A stretch of DNA of 64,000 nt, taken from the NCBI RefSeq assembly GCF_005048155.1, contig NZ_SUMB01000004.1, positions 558,001 through 622,000 on the forward strand, given 5' to 3'. Shown piece by piece: positions 1-8,996 of this stretch. Made by a program: the position numbers and the translations under genes. Source of the stretch: Streptomyces piniterrae. Its GTDB lineage: Bacteria > Actinomycetota > Actinomycetes > Streptomycetales > Streptomycetaceae. Every line of letters starts with the position of its first letter. Positions within the stretch are counted from its first letter, which is position 1. The notes under the pieces were generated by a model. That model saw only the letters and a program-made list of their open reading frames with translations. It was not told where the DNA came from and did no database searches.

Positions 1-250
1 GGAAGCCGGTCTGGCCGTCGGTGAAGTCGAAGCGGAGGTGGCGGCCGGGTTCATGGGCGCCGACGCGGTAGCGGACGGGTCCGTGCCCGCCGTCGGCGCC
101 GACGCCGAGCGGACGGTCGAAGCGCATCGGCGCCCAGGCGGGGGTCGGGAAGAGCGGATCGTCGTCGTCGCCGAGCCGGTCGATCAGGGCTCCGACGATG
201 TCGGCCGAGGCCGGGATGGTGCGGGTGTGGACGTCGCGGACCATACCCAT
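1..250 (-). CDS. SRPBCC-like protein, 5' part only (gene runs off the left edge)
   Basis: About 83 N-terminal residues are visible, beginning MGMVRDVHTRTIPASADIV. The pattern of an N-terminal strand, a D-rich segment, and then HEPGRHLRFDF suggests a START/SRPBCC-type ligand-binding fold. The 3' part lies outside the window, so this is tentative. The ATG at 250 is preceded by GGAGGTG at good spacing; a second in-frame ATG lies two codons on. The gene diverges from the TetR gene at 298, and the whole intergenic gap is made of palindromes, so it is the likely target of that repressor. Confidence 0.6.
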   Translation of the reverse strand, partial: MGMVRDVHTRTIPASADIVGALIDRLGDDDDPLFPTPAWAPMRFDRPLGVGADGGHGPVRYRVGAHEPGRHLRFDFTDGQTGF

Positions 251-262
251 CGGGCACACCTC

Positions 263-298
263 CATACGGTAGCGTATGTTTGACCGTACGGTACCGTA
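263..298. promoter_or_regulatory. Tandem palindromic operators between SRPBCC gene and tetR
   Basis: Three overlapping or adjacent dyads are seen: CATACG-GTAG-CGTATG (263-278), ACCGTACGGT (283-292) and TACGGTACCGTA (287-298). The last runs into the tetR start codon. Such arrays between divergent genes are typical binding sites of TetR-family repressors. That the adjacent TetR protein binds here is inferred. Confidence 0.7.
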
Positions 299-906
299 TG
301 GTCATGGTGCGACAGCAGGCGAAGGAATCCCGCGGCAGCGGCACACGGCGGCGCCTGACCGCCCAGGACTGGGCCGACGCCGCCCTGGCGGCCATGAGCG
401 AGGGCGGCGGCCTGGCGGCGCTGGCCGTCGAGCCCCTGGCCGCCCGACTGGGCACCACGAAGGGCAGCTTCTACTGGCACTTCACCAACCGGGAGGCGCT
501 GATCCAGGCCGCCCTGGAGCGCTGGGAGGAGATCGGCACGGAGGCCGTGATCGTCGAGGTGGAGGCGGAGCCCGACCCGGCGAAGCGGCTGCGCAAGCTG
601 CTGCACCGGGCCACCGACTCGGCCGCGGACGACCCCCTGGAACTGACACTGCTGGCGACCGCCGCCCATCCGGGCGTGGCGGCCGTGCTCGCCCGGGTGA
701 CCGAACGCCGTATCGGCTATATCACCGCGCTGTTCACGGAGTTGGGCTTTCCGCAGGCCGAGGCGGAGCGCCGCGGGCTGCTCGCGTACTCCGCCTTCCT
801 CGGACACACCCAGCTCAGCCACGCCGTCCCGCGCACCCTGCCCACCGGCGCCACACACGAGCGGTACCTCGACTCGGTGATCGACACCATGCTGGGGCGG
901 GAGTGA
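298..906 (+). CDS. TetR/AcrR family transcriptional regulator
   Basis: About 202 residues. The N-terminal helix-turn-helix lies around residues 20-65, with the typical ARLGTTKGSFYWHFTNREAL recognition-helix segment. The ligand-binding C-terminal domain carries an LGHTQLSHAV-like stretch common in this family. The in-frame ATG codons at 298 and 304 have no Shine-Dalgarno sequence, and palindromes run right up to the start, so the mRNA may be leaderless and strongly autorepressed. A TTG at 280 is in frame but lies inside the operator. The likely role is local repression of itself and the divergent SRPBCC gene; the ligand is unknown. Confidence 0.85.
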   Translation: MVMVRQQAKESRGSGTRRRLTAQDWADAALAAMSEGGGLAALAVEPLAARLGTTKGSFYWHFTNREALIQAALERWEEIGTEAVIVEVEAEPDPAKRLRKLLHRATDSAADDPLELTLLATAAHPGVAAVLARVTERRIGYITALFTELGFPQAEAERRGLLAYSAFLGHTQLSHAVPRTLPTGATHERYLDSVIDTMLGRE

Positions 907-1135
907 CGGCAGGCAACGGGCAGCGGCACTCCCACATCTGACTTGCCGCTACGGAGCCGTCGGAAGGGGGTTGAGCGGGCGAACTCGCCGGAAAACAGCG
1001 CAAGTTGGCCGAACTGCGCGTAGACGCCCCCAGGGCGCCGGGCATGAAGTGGACATCAGCGCGTTAACACGACGCGCCTCGTCGTTGACATCTGACAACA
1101 CGAGCACCTCAAGTCCCAGGCATGGGAGGCAGTAC

Positions 1136-2323
1136 GTGACCGAAGCAGTTTCCTTCCCCCAGGACCGCACCTGTCCCTACCACCCACCGACCAGCTACCG
1201 GCCACTGCGCGAGGCCGGTCCGCTGGCGCAGGTCACCTTCTATGACGGCCGGTCGGTATGGGCGGTGACCGGCCACGCCGAGGCGCGGGAGCTCCTCGCC
1301 GACCAGCGGCTCTCCTCCGACCGGCGCAACCCGGCGTTCCCCATACCCGTCGCGCGCTTCGCGTCCGTCCAACGGACCAAGACTCCGCTCATCGGCGTGG
1401 ACGACCCGGAGCACAACACCCAGCGACGGATGCTGATCCCCAGTTTCACCCTGAAACGGATCGCCGCGATGCGGCCGGAGATCCAGCGGATCGTCGACGA
1501 CCTCATCGACGGGATGCTGGAACAGGGCCCGCCGGCGGAGCTGGTCTCCGCGTTCGCGCTGCCCGTCCCGTCGATGGTGATCTGCTCGCTGCTCGGCGTG
1601 CCCTACTCCGACCACGAGTTCTTCGAGGAGCAGTCCCGCCGGGCGCTGCGCAGCGAAACGGCCGAGGAGAGCGAGGACGCACGCGTCCAACTGGAGGACT
1701 ACCTCGGCGAACTGATCGCCCAGAAGGAGAAGAACCCGGGCGAAGGGCTGCTGGACGAGCTGATCGAGGACCGGCTGCGGGCCGGTTCGCTGAAACACGA
1801 CGAACTGGTCGGCCTCGCCCTGATCCTCCTGGTCGCCGGGCACGAGACCACGGCCAACATGATCTCCCTGGGCACCTTCGCACTCCTGGAGCACCCGGAG
1901 CAGCTGGCAAAACTGCGCGCCGACGAGAACCTGATGCCGGCCGCGGTCGAGGAGCTGCTGCGGTTCCTGTCCATCGCCGACGGCATGCTGCGGGTCGCCA
2001 CGGAGGACATCGAGATCGGCGGCCGGATCATCCGGGCCGACGACGGGGTGGTGTTCCCCACGTCCGTGATCAACCGGGACGACAGCGCATACGCGTCGCC
2101 GGACGAACTGGACTTCAGCCGCTCCGCCCGCCATCACGTGGCGTTCGGTTACGGCATTCACCAGTGCCTGGGCCAGAACCTCGCCCGCGCGGAAATGGAG
2201 ATCGCGCTGCGCTCGCTCTTCACCAGGATCCCGGATCTGCGACTCGCCGTGCCGGCTGCCGAGATTCCGTTCAAGCCGGGTGACACTTTGCAAGGCATGA
2301 TCGAATTGCCTCTGTCCTGGTAG
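1136..2323 (+). CDS. Cytochrome P450 (CYP105-like)
   Basis: A soluble class I bacterial P450 of 395 residues, which inserts one oxygen atom into an organic substrate using electrons from a ferredoxin. The oxygen-activating I-helix motif GHETT lies near residues 235-239, the ExxR region follows at EELLRF, and the heme-ligand loop is FGYGIHQCLG with Cys344. The GTG at 1136 is chosen because GGGAGG sits just upstream and the N-terminus (FPQDRTCPYHPP) matches the usual CYP105 start; an upstream extension in the same frame has no RBS. The downstream ferredoxin gene is 35 bp away. The proline-rich N-terminus and ferredoxin pairing resemble the herbicide-induced CYP105 systems, but the substrate cannot be deduced. 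Confidence 0.93.
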   Translation: MTEAVSFPQDRTCPYHPPTSYRPLREAGPLAQVTFYDGRSVWAVTGHAEARELLADQRLSSDRRNPAFPIPVARFASVQRTKTPLIGVDDPEHNTQRRMLIPSFTLKRIAAMRPEIQRIVDDLIDGMLEQGPPAELVSAFALPVPSMVICSLLGVPYSDHEFFEEQSRRALRSETAEESEDARVQLEDYLGELIAQKEKNPGEGLLDELIEDRLRAGSLKHDELVGLALILLVAGHETTANMISLGTFALLEHPEQLAKLRADENLMPAAVEELLRFLSIADGMLRVATEDIEIGGRIIRADDGVVFPTSVINRDDSAYASPDELDFSRSARHHVAFGYGIHQCLGQNLARAEMEIALRSLFTRIPDLRLAVPAAEIPFKPGDTLQGMIELPLSW

Positions 2324-2358
2324 CTGCGACGGAGGCGGACGAGAGAAAGGGGTCCGGG

Positions 2359-2553
2359 ATGCGGATCACCATCGACCAGGATGTCTGTATCGGCTCCGGC
2401 CAGTGCGCCCTGACCGCGCCGTCGGTGTTCACCCAGGACGACGACGGCTTCAGCGAGGTGCTGCCCGGCAGCGAGGACGGCGGGGGCGACCCCATGGTGC
2501 GCGAAGCCGTCCGCGCCTGCCCCGTCGGCGCCCTCTCCATCGACGACGAATGA
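2359..2553 (+). CDS. 3Fe-4S ferredoxin, P450 partner
   Basis: A 64-residue small ferredoxin. The cysteines occur as CIGSGQC and a distal CP (ACPVGAL), the three-cysteine arrangement of actinobacterial [3Fe-4S] ferredoxins that deliver electrons to P450s. The ATG at 2359 has GAGAAAGGGG upstream. It is cotranscribed with the P450 (35 bp gap). No ferredoxin reductase gene is in the window, so reduction must come from a reductase encoded elsewhere. Confidence 0.93.
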   Translation: MRITIDQDVCIGSGQCALTAPSVFTQDDDGFSEVLPGSEDGGGDPMVREAVRACPVGALSIDDE

Positions 2554-2704
2554 CCTCACCCCGCACGGGCGGCTGACGCCCGGCTCGCGGCACGACACGG
2601 AAGACGCGACGACGAAGCCCGACGGACGGTGAAAGCCCCGGCGGCCGTCTCGCGCACGACACGTACCGCCCTAAGACTTATCCCTACGGCATCCACCTCA
2701 TCCG

Positions 2705-4528
2705 CTACCGCAATTCCCCTTGGGTGACGGGAAGTTCGAGGACACCTGTGTCCCCGGGCGTGCTGGTGACCGTCACCGGCTTCTCGCCGCGATTGCCCGC
2801 GTAGGCGGAGTCGCTCGCGGCGATGACGAAGCGCAGTCGGTGCCCCGGCTCGAAACGGTGCACGATGCCCGGAAGGTCCACGGTGAACCTCCGGGTCACA
2901 TCGGGCACCCGGGCCGGGGCCACCAACCGGTGCACCAACGTCTTCGTACCGTCCGGCGCGACGTCGTACAGCTTGGCGAAGAGCACCAGCTTGTCGGCCG
3001 CGTCGGCGGAGTTCTGCACCTGCTCGGTCTTCGGCGAATCGACCTTCAGCGTCACCTCGGGCGCGCCCACCACATCCACCGGAGCGCCCGCCACCGGCCG
3101 GGACGTCCAGTCCAGATAGGTGCCCTTGGTGTCATACGGAGCGCGGTCGGGCAGGCCGAGCAGCGCCGCCAGCGAGCTCTCCGAGTGGCTGCTCGGCACC
3201 TGCAGGTTGCGGTAGCCGCGGCTGCCGCTCGCCACCTTGGCGCGGTTGTCGACGAGCTTGCCGTCGCCGGAGAGATAGAGCCGCTGACTGTCGCCGACCG
3301 GGAAGCCGGACGAGGTGCCGTAGGCCGGTCCGTCGCTCACCCAGTCCCGGTAGTACGCGAAGGCCGGCCCGGTGCTGGTGGGCCGGTGGTGCAGATAGCG
3401 GTCGAACCAGGAGAGGATCCGCCGCCCCACGTAGCTGGTGTCGAGATTCCCCTGGGCGAGGTTGAGTTCGCCCTTGGCGGGGTTCTTCATCCCGCCGCTG
3501 TGGCCCCAGGACTGCCAGATCATCTTGGTCTCGGTGCCCTGCCCGGCGAGGGTCCGGTAGGTGGCCACGGCCTCGTTGAGGTTGAACAGGGTGTCGGCCT
3601 GGCCCTGGATGAGCAGCGTCGGCGCCTCGACCCCCCTCAGATACGAGACCGGGGAGACGCTCCGCGCGTAGCTGACCATCTCCGCGGTCTCGTCGACCGG
3701 ATACTTCTTGGAGTCCAGCAGCCGCTTGGTCTTGCAGGCGCCCTCGACGAAGTGCAGACAGCCCGAGCTGATGGCCCGCGAGCTGCTCAGCCGCGGCTTG
3801 ACCAGCCCCTGCGCCTCGCCGAGCAGAAAGAACCCGTTGGTCCACTGGTACTTGTACGCGCCGGGGAACAAGGAGCTCACGCCCCGCCGGGGACCGGTGT
3901 TGTTGGGGTCGAGGGAGTAGGCGAGGTCGTTCCAGGTGATGAGCGGGACCAGCGCGTCCACCCGGTGGTCGACGGCCGCGGTCGCCATCTGGATCGCCCC
4001 GCCGTACGACCCGCCGATCATGCCGACCCGAGGGTCGCCCCGGCCGTCCTTGACGACGTAGTCCACGCGGGTGCCGTCGTCGGCCGTACGGGTGCCGGCC
4101 AGGAAGTCGAGCAGCTGACTGGCCGCCATCCCGTCGATGGCGGGATCGTCGAGGGAGATCTGGCAGCCGGACTTGCCGAAGCCGAGTCCCGAGTAGGCCA
4201 GCACGACATAGCCGCGGGTGGCGAGCGCCTTGGCGCTGGCGGCGGTCGCACCGTCCGACTTGTTGCCGCCGAAGCCGTTGGTGGTCAGCACGGCGGGCGC
4301 CGGATGCGCGGCGCCGGCGCCGGACGGGCGGTAGAGGTCCGCGTCGACGGTGCAGTCGCCGTCGCCGGCCCGCACGGTGACCTTCAGCGCGGTGACGGAG
4401 TACGGGTCGGCGGCGTCCGAGGCCGCGGGGGCGGCCAGGGCGAGGGGCGCGGCGAGCGCGGTGGCGGCCAGCAGGGTGAGAGAGGCGCGAAGTACGGGGC
4501 GGGACACGGCTCGGGACACGCTGGGCAC
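2705..4528 (-). CDS. Secreted CocE/X-Pro dipeptidyl-peptidase-like hydrolase
   Basis: An exported alpha/beta hydrolase of about 607 residues. The GTG at 4528 is preceded by GGAGG at 5 nt, which gives a classical signal peptide: an Arg-containing n-region, a hydrophobic ALTLL-type core and an AxA-type cleavage region (APAASDA). The nucleophile motif GGSYGG places Ser174 in a peptidase S15/CocE-type catalytic domain. An Asp in QGQADTLF and a His in SWGHSGG complete a plausible triad. The C-terminal third is the beta-rich jelly-roll domain of this family (LRFVIAASD). Substrates could be X-Pro peptides or esters; the family does not decide this. The gene is monocistronic, with a palindrome in its promoter. 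Confidence 0.85.
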   Translation of the reverse strand: MPSVSRAVSRPVLRASLTLLAATALAAPLALAAPAASDAADPYSVTALKVTVRAGDGDCTVDADLYRPSGAGAAHPAPAVLTTNGFGGNKSDGATAASAKALATRGYVVLAYSGLGFGKSGCQISLDDPAIDGMAASQLLDFLAGTRTADDGTRVDYVVKDGRGDPRVGMIGGSYGGAIQMATAAVDHRVDALVPLITWNDLAYSLDPNNTGPRRGVSSLFPGAYKYQWTNGFFLLGEAQGLVKPRLSSSRAISSGCLHFVEGACKTKRLLDSKKYPVDETAEMVSYARSVSPVSYLRGVEAPTLLIQGQADTLFNLNEAVATYRTLAGQGTETKMIWQSWGHSGGMKNPAKGELNLAQGNLDTSYVGRRILSWFDRYLHHRPTSTGPAFAYYRDWVSDGPAYGTSSGFPVGDSQRLYLSGDGKLVDNRAKVASGSRGYRNLQVPSSHSESSLAALLGLPDRAPYDTKGTYLDWTSRPVAGAPVDVVGAPEVTLKVDSPKTEQVQNSADAADKLVLFAKLYDVAPDGTKTLVHRLVAPARVPDVTRRFTVDLPGIVHRFEPGHRLRFVIAASDSAYAGNRGEKPVTVTSTPGDTGVLELPVTQGELR

Positions 4529-4579
4529 GAAGACCTCCACAAGGACACGTCGCACCAAACCAGTCGGTAACGGCGCCTC

Positions 4580-4616
4580 ATGCTGTGACACAGGTAACAG
4601 GATGTCAACGATCCTG
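4580..4616 (-). promoter_or_regulatory. Promoter with embedded palindrome for the CocE-like gene
   Basis: On the reverse strand a perfect -35 TTGACA (4608-4603) is followed after 17 nt by a weak -10 (CAGCAT, 4585-4580). The -35 lies in a dyad, CAGGAT-N7-ATCCTG (4598-4616), which looks like a repressor site. The regulator is not identified. Confidence 0.5.
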
Positions 4617-4744
4617 ACACGGATCACTGTCAGTACGTCAGTTCAGCGCGTACTTCCGGGTGATGGGGGCTATATGGGCTCGCCTGGCGGAACGTCAGGC
4701 CGCGGCCCGCATCATCGGCTCGGGCGCACACGGCGCCGGGCCCG

Positions 4745-6796
4745 TCACGTCCCCAGCTCCAGCGGCGGGATGTCGTCGCGGGCGATGCCGAAGGTCTGGA
4801 CGTAGAGGGAGAGTTCGGCCTCCATGGCGCGCACCATGGTCTCCTCGCGGCGGAAGCCATGGCCCTCGCCGGGGAACGGCAGATAGGCGTGCGGTATGCC
4901 GCGGCCCGCGACCTCGGCGAGGAACCGCTCGCACTGCGCGGGCGGGCAGACCACGTCGTCCAGGCCCTGGAGCAGCAGGAACGGCGCGGCGATACGGTCC
5001 GCGCGGTGCAGCGGCGAGCGTTCCCGGTAGCGGTCCGGGACCTCGGCGAGCGGGCCGATCAGCGACTCCAGGTAGTGCGACTCGAAGTCATGGGTCTCGC
5101 CGGTCGCCCAGCCGGCCAGGTCCAGGATCGGATAGCTGATGGTGCCGCAGGCGTAGAGGTCGGTGGCGGCGAGCGAGGCGGCGGTGGTCCAGCCGCCGGC
5201 GCTGCCGCCGCGGATGGCGAGCCGGGCGCCGTCGGCGCTGCCCTCGTCGACCAGCGCGCGGGCTACGGCCGCGCAGTCCTCGACGTCCACGACGCCCCAC
5301 TGGCCGCGCAGCCGCTCGCGGTACGCCCGGCCGTAGCCCGTCGAGCCGCCGTAGTTGACCTCGGCGACGCCGATGCCGCGGGAGGTGAAGTAGGCGATCT
5401 CCAGGTCGAGGACCAGCGGGGCACGGCCGGTGGGGCCGCCGTGTGCCCACACCACGAAGGGCGGCAGCTCGCCGTCGGGGGCGGTGTGGTCGGGGTGGTG
5501 CGGCGGGTGGATGTGCGCGTGGATGTCGCGGCCGTCGGGCCCGGTGAAGGTGCGCTGGCGTGACCTGGGGTGGTAGGCGGGGTCCACGACGTCGGTGTGG
5601 CGGGCGGCGATCACCCGGGCGCGGCCGGTGCAGGTGTCCAGCTCGACGATCTCGTACCCGCTGTGCGGCCCCGCGGCGATGCCGATGACGCGGCTGCCCT
5701 GCACGGCGAGGGTGGGCGCCCATTCGGTCCAGGGTCCTGCGGTATCGACCAGCTCGCCGGTGACCGGGTCGAGGATGCCCAGGCTCTGGGCGCCGCGGCC
5801 GTGGAGGACCGCGATGGTGCCGTTCTCCAGCGGGAGGAACCAGCGCTGGCCGACGGTCCAGAGCGGTCCGGCGAACTCCTCCTCACGGGCGGGGCACAGG
5901 CCACGGCTCGCCACCACACCGTCGTCGGCCGTGTCGGGGTCGATGCGCTGCGGCTCCCACCAGCCGCCGAGGTCGGAGACGAACAGCAGCGAGCCGTCGG
6001 CGGCCCATTCGATCTGTGCGACGGCCTCACCAGGGGCGTCCGGACCGAGATCGCCGCCCCCCGGGACGTCGGGGCCGAGGTCGCCGATCAGCGGCCGGAT
6101 GTCCCGGAACTCGCCGGCGGCCTCCCCCTCGGCGATGTCGGCGAGCATCACCAGCGTGCCGTCCCAGGGCATCCGCGGGTGGTCCCAGGCGATCCAGGCC
6201 GCGCGCCGGCCGTCCGGGGAGAGCCGAGGGCCGGTCACGAAGCGGTGCCGGTCGTCGCTCAACTCCCGTACTGTGCCGCGCTGTTCGGCGGCGGAGCCGT
6301 CCAGCGGGACGGCTGCGATCACCCGGCGTACGTCCGTGGGCCGCTCGCCGGTGAACTCCTCCAGGACGCACCACACCTCGCCCCGGTCCGGCAGTACCAC
6401 CGGGTCGACCCAGCGCAGGCCGCCGCCGACGGGCGAGAGCGGGGTGAGCGGGCGGGGCTCGGCGTCGCGGTCCGGCTCGTAGGCGTACAGCCGCTGGTCG
6501 GCGAAGTGGCTGAAGACGACCAGCGGTCCGCGCTCGGTGACCGTGCCGGCCCATGGCTGGCCGCCGTACTCCAGCACTCGGCTGCGGACGTTCCAGGGCG
6601 CCGGCAGCACCGACTCCTCGGCGCCGTCCGGCCGTCTGCGTATCAGCGCGCGGCGGCCGCCCTCGGCGGGCCTCGGCTCCGTCCACCAGACCTCGTCGCC
6701 CACCACGCCGACAAAGGCCGGACGGCCGTCATGGGCGGCCACCGTCCGGGCGTCCACCGGCGAAGGCCAGGTTCCGTACGGGGCCGTGGTCACCAT
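4745..6796 (-). CDS. S9 family peptidase (acylaminoacyl-peptidase/DPP-like)
   Basis: A cytoplasmic serine peptidase of 683 residues. The N-terminal two thirds is a beta-propeller-like region. The C-terminal alpha/beta hydrolase domain holds GGSAGGW (Ser532), GLDDVV (Asp613) and EGHGF (His646), the S9C catalytic triad. The propeller restricts access to short peptides. No signal peptide is present. It is the last gene of a reverse-strand run with the M20 peptidase (39 bp upstream) and the M55 D-aminopeptidase, which suggests a peptide-degradation set. The start ATG at 6796 has GGAGG upstream. Confidence 0.9.
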   Translation of the reverse strand: MVTTAPYGTWPSPVDARTVAAHDGRPAFVGVVGDEVWWTEPRPAEGGRRALIRRRPDGAEESVLPAPWNVRSRVLEYGGQPWAGTVTERGPLVVFSHFADQRLYAYEPDRDAEPRPLTPLSPVGGGLRWVDPVVLPDRGEVWCVLEEFTGERPTDVRRVIAAVPLDGSAAEQRGTVRELSDDRHRFVTGPRLSPDGRRAAWIAWDHPRMPWDGTLVMLADIAEGEAAGEFRDIRPLIGDLGPDVPGGGDLGPDAPGEAVAQIEWAADGSLLFVSDLGGWWEPQRIDPDTADDGVVASRGLCPAREEEFAGPLWTVGQRWFLPLENGTIAVLHGRGAQSLGILDPVTGELVDTAGPWTEWAPTLAVQGSRVIGIAAGPHSGYEIVELDTCTGRARVIAARHTDVVDPAYHPRSRQRTFTGPDGRDIHAHIHPPHHPDHTAPDGELPPFVVWAHGGPTGRAPLVLDLEIAYFTSRGIGVAEVNYGGSTGYGRAYRERLRGQWGVVDVEDCAAVARALVDEGSADGARLAIRGGSAGGWTTAASLAATDLYACGTISYPILDLAGWATGETHDFESHYLESLIGPLAEVPDRYRERSPLHRADRIAAPFLLLQGLDDVVCPPAQCERFLAEVAGRGIPHAYLPFPGEGHGFRREETMVRAMEAELSLYVQTFGIARDDIPPLELGT

Positions 6797-6835
6797 GCTG
6801 GAAGCCTCCTCTGCCGGGCACCCCGGAGGCGTGCC

Positions 6836-8170
6836 CTATGCCGTGCGCAGAAATCGGTCGAGTACCCGGACGCCGAAGTGCAGTGCCTCGACGGGAACAC
6901 GTTCGTCCACGCCATGGAAGAGGGCCTGGTAGTCGAAGCCCTGCGGAAGTTTGAGCGGGGAGAAGCCATAGCCGGCGATGCCCAGCCGGGAGAACTGCTT
7001 GGCGTCCGTGCCGCCCGACATGCAGAACGGGACGACATGGCCCTCGGGGGCGAAGGTCTCGAGCGCGGCCCGCATCGCGGCATACGTCGGGGAGTCGAGG
7101 GGAGCCTGGAGCGCGACCTCGCCGTGGTGGTAGTCCCAGGCCACATCGGGCCCGGTGAGCGCGTCCATGGTGGTACGGAACTCGGCCTCGCCACCGGGGA
7201 CGACCCGGCCGTCCACATAGGCGACGGCGCTGCCGGGGATCACATTGATCTTGTAACCGGCCTCCAGCATCGTCGGGTTGGCGCTGTTGCGGACCGTCGG
7301 CTCGACGAGCTTGGCGGACGGGCCGAGCTTGGTCAGCAGGGTGTCGACGTCGAGGCCGGGATCCTCCACATCGACGTCGATGCCGTGCAGCGCGGCGAGT
7401 TCGCGGAGCGCGGCCCGGACGGTCGGGGTGAGCCGGACCGGCCATTCGTGCTCGCCGATCCGGGCGACGGCCGCGGCGAGCCGGCTGACGGCGTTGTCGC
7501 GGTTGACCTTCGAGCCGTGTCCGGCCCGGCCATGGGCGGTCAGCTTGAGCCAGGCCGTGCCGCGCTCCCCCGCCCCGATCGGATAGAGCTGCATGCCGCC
7601 ACCGGCGTGGAAGGTGAAGGCCCCGGACTCGCTGATGCCTTCCGTACAGCCCTCGAAGAGGTCGGCGTGGTGGTCCGCGAGGAATGCCGCGCCGTCCTCG
7701 GCGCTGGCCTCCTCGTCGGCGGTGAAGGCCAGCACGACGTCCCGCCGCGGCCGGACACCCGCGCGCGCCCACAGGCGGACGGCGGCGAGCATCATCGCGT
7801 CCATGTTCTTCATGTCGATGGCGCCGCGGCCCCAGACCACGCCGTCCCGGACCTCCCCGGAGAACGGGTGCACGCTCCAGTCGGCGGGCTCGGCCGGCAC
7901 CACGTCCAAATGGCCGTGCACCAGCAGGCCGTCGGCCGTCGGGTCGGTGCCCTCGATACGGGCGACGACATTCGTCCGGCCGGCGCGCCGCTCCAGCAGG
8001 GTCGGTTCGATACCGGCCTCGGCCAGCCGCTCGGCGGCGTACTCGGCGGCGGGGCGCTCCCGGCATTCGCCGTCGCCGGTGTTGGTGGTGTCGATGCGGA
8101 TCAGGTCGGAGGTGAACCGGACAACTTCGTCGAGGGCCTGCTGATCGACGGGCCCGGTGTGGTCAGCCAT
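6836..8170 (-). CDS. M20 family metallopeptidase
   Basis: 444 residues. The metal ligands of the M20/M25/M40 family are visible: HGHLD (His87, Asp89 with catalytic role), GRGAIDMKN (Asp119), and DEEA (Glu153 general base, Glu154 metal ligand). The middle lid domain includes GRAGHGSK. It probably hydrolyses dipeptides or N-acyl amino acids using two zinc ions. The ATG at 8170 overlaps the end of the M55 gene by 8 nt, with GGAGGAAG just upstream inside that gene, so translation is likely coupled. Confidence 0.9.
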   Translation of the reverse strand: MADHTGPVDQQALDEVVRFTSDLIRIDTTNTGDGECRERPAAEYAAERLAEAGIEPTLLERRAGRTNVVARIEGTDPTADGLLVHGHLDVVPAEPADWSVHPFSGEVRDGVVWGRGAIDMKNMDAMMLAAVRLWARAGVRPRRDVVLAFTADEEASAEDGAAFLADHHADLFEGCTEGISESGAFTFHAGGGMQLYPIGAGERGTAWLKLTAHGRAGHGSKVNRDNAVSRLAAAVARIGEHEWPVRLTPTVRAALRELAALHGIDVDVEDPGLDVDTLLTKLGPSAKLVEPTVRNSANPTMLEAGYKINVIPGSAVAYVDGRVVPGGEAEFRTTMDALTGPDVAWDYHHGEVALQAPLDSPTYAAMRAALETFAPEGHVVPFCMSGGTDAKQFSRLGIAGYGFSPLKLPQGFDYQALFHGVDERVPVEALHFGVRVLDRFLRTA

Positions 8171-8996
8171 ATTCTTCCTCCACGGCGGACGAGACGACGG
8201 TGGTGACCGCCTTGAAGCACCGGATGGCTTCGTACATGTTCTGACTGGTATACGCGACGCGACGCTCTCCGCTGCGCTCCACGCCGGGAACGACGGTCGC
8301 CGCACCCGCCAAATGCTCGGCGTCGAACTCCGTCTCGACCCGGAACGGCCCGCGCCGTGCGGGCTCATGACGCACCGCCAAGGCCGCCCCCTCACGGGCC
8401 GCCGCCCGGATGTCGGCCGCCGTACGGGCCGGCGGCCGGCACACCGCGGCGTACCGCGACACATAGTCCTTGACCGCGGCCTTGGGCGCCTCGGGCGCAT
8501 ACCCCAGAGCGTCCTCGCAGGTCAGATCGTCGCCGGTGACCAGCACCACCGGCACGCCGAATTCGGCGACCACGAGGGAGTTGAGATATCCCTCGCTGGC
8601 GCGGGTCCCGTCGACCCACACACCGGTGAGGGAGTTGGCGAGATAGGTGTGCGCGAGGACGCCTTCGGTGCCCGCGCCCGTGTGGTACCCGACGAAGGCG
8701 ATGCCGTCGACGTCGCCGTGTTGCACGCCCTCGACCATGCTCAGCGACTTGTGCCGTCCGGTGAGCAGCTGGGCGCGCTCGTCAAGTTCTTCCAGCAGCA
8801 GATTGCGCATCGACCAGTGCGCTTCGTTGACGAGCACCTCGTCGGCCCCACCGTCGAAGAACCCGGCGATCGCCGCGTTGACGTCGGAGGTGAACATGCG
8901 TCGGCAGCGCTCCCACTGCGCCGTGCCGGGCAGCACATCGGCGGGCCAGGTCACGCCCGTCGCACCCTCCATGTCCGCGGAGATCAGGATCTTCAT
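8163..8996 (-). CDS. M55 family D-aminopeptidase (DppA-like)
   Basis: 277 residues. DppA-type metal-binding residues are in place: SADMEG (Asp8, Glu10), NEAHW (His60), GYHTG (His105) and a downstream Glu near 135. In Bacillus subtilis DppA releases D-Ala from D-Ala peptides. The protein is therefore likely a cytoplasmic decameric zinc D-aminopeptidase acting on peptides from wall turnover. It is the first gene of the three-peptidase run and overlaps the M20 gene by 8 nt. It lacks the adjacent oligopeptide importer found in the B. subtilis dpp operon. Confidence 0.9.
   Translation of the reverse strand: MKILISADMEGATGVTWPADVLPGTAQWERCRRMFTSDVNAAIAGFFDGGADEVLVNEAHWSMRNLLLEELDERAQLLTGRHKSLSMVEGVQHGDVDGIAFVGYHTGAGTEGVLAHTYLANSLTGVWVDGTRASEGYLNSLVVAEFGVPVVLVTGDDLTCEDALGYAPEAPKAAVKDYVSRYAAVCRPPARTAADIRAAAREGAALAVRHEPARRGPFRVETEFDAEHLAGAATVVPGVERSGERRVAYTSQNMYEAIRCFKAVTTVVSSAVEEEYG

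Noticed and set aside
971..1135. N-terminal extension of the P450
   Set aside because: It encodes 55 residues without P450 similarity. GTG 1136 has a good RBS and the expected family N-terminus.
5570..8206. 878-codon forward open frame opposite the S9 and M20 peptidase genes
   Set aside because: It has no RBS, no recognisable domain and opposes genes with intact catalytic motifs. Long antisense frames are expected at this GC content.
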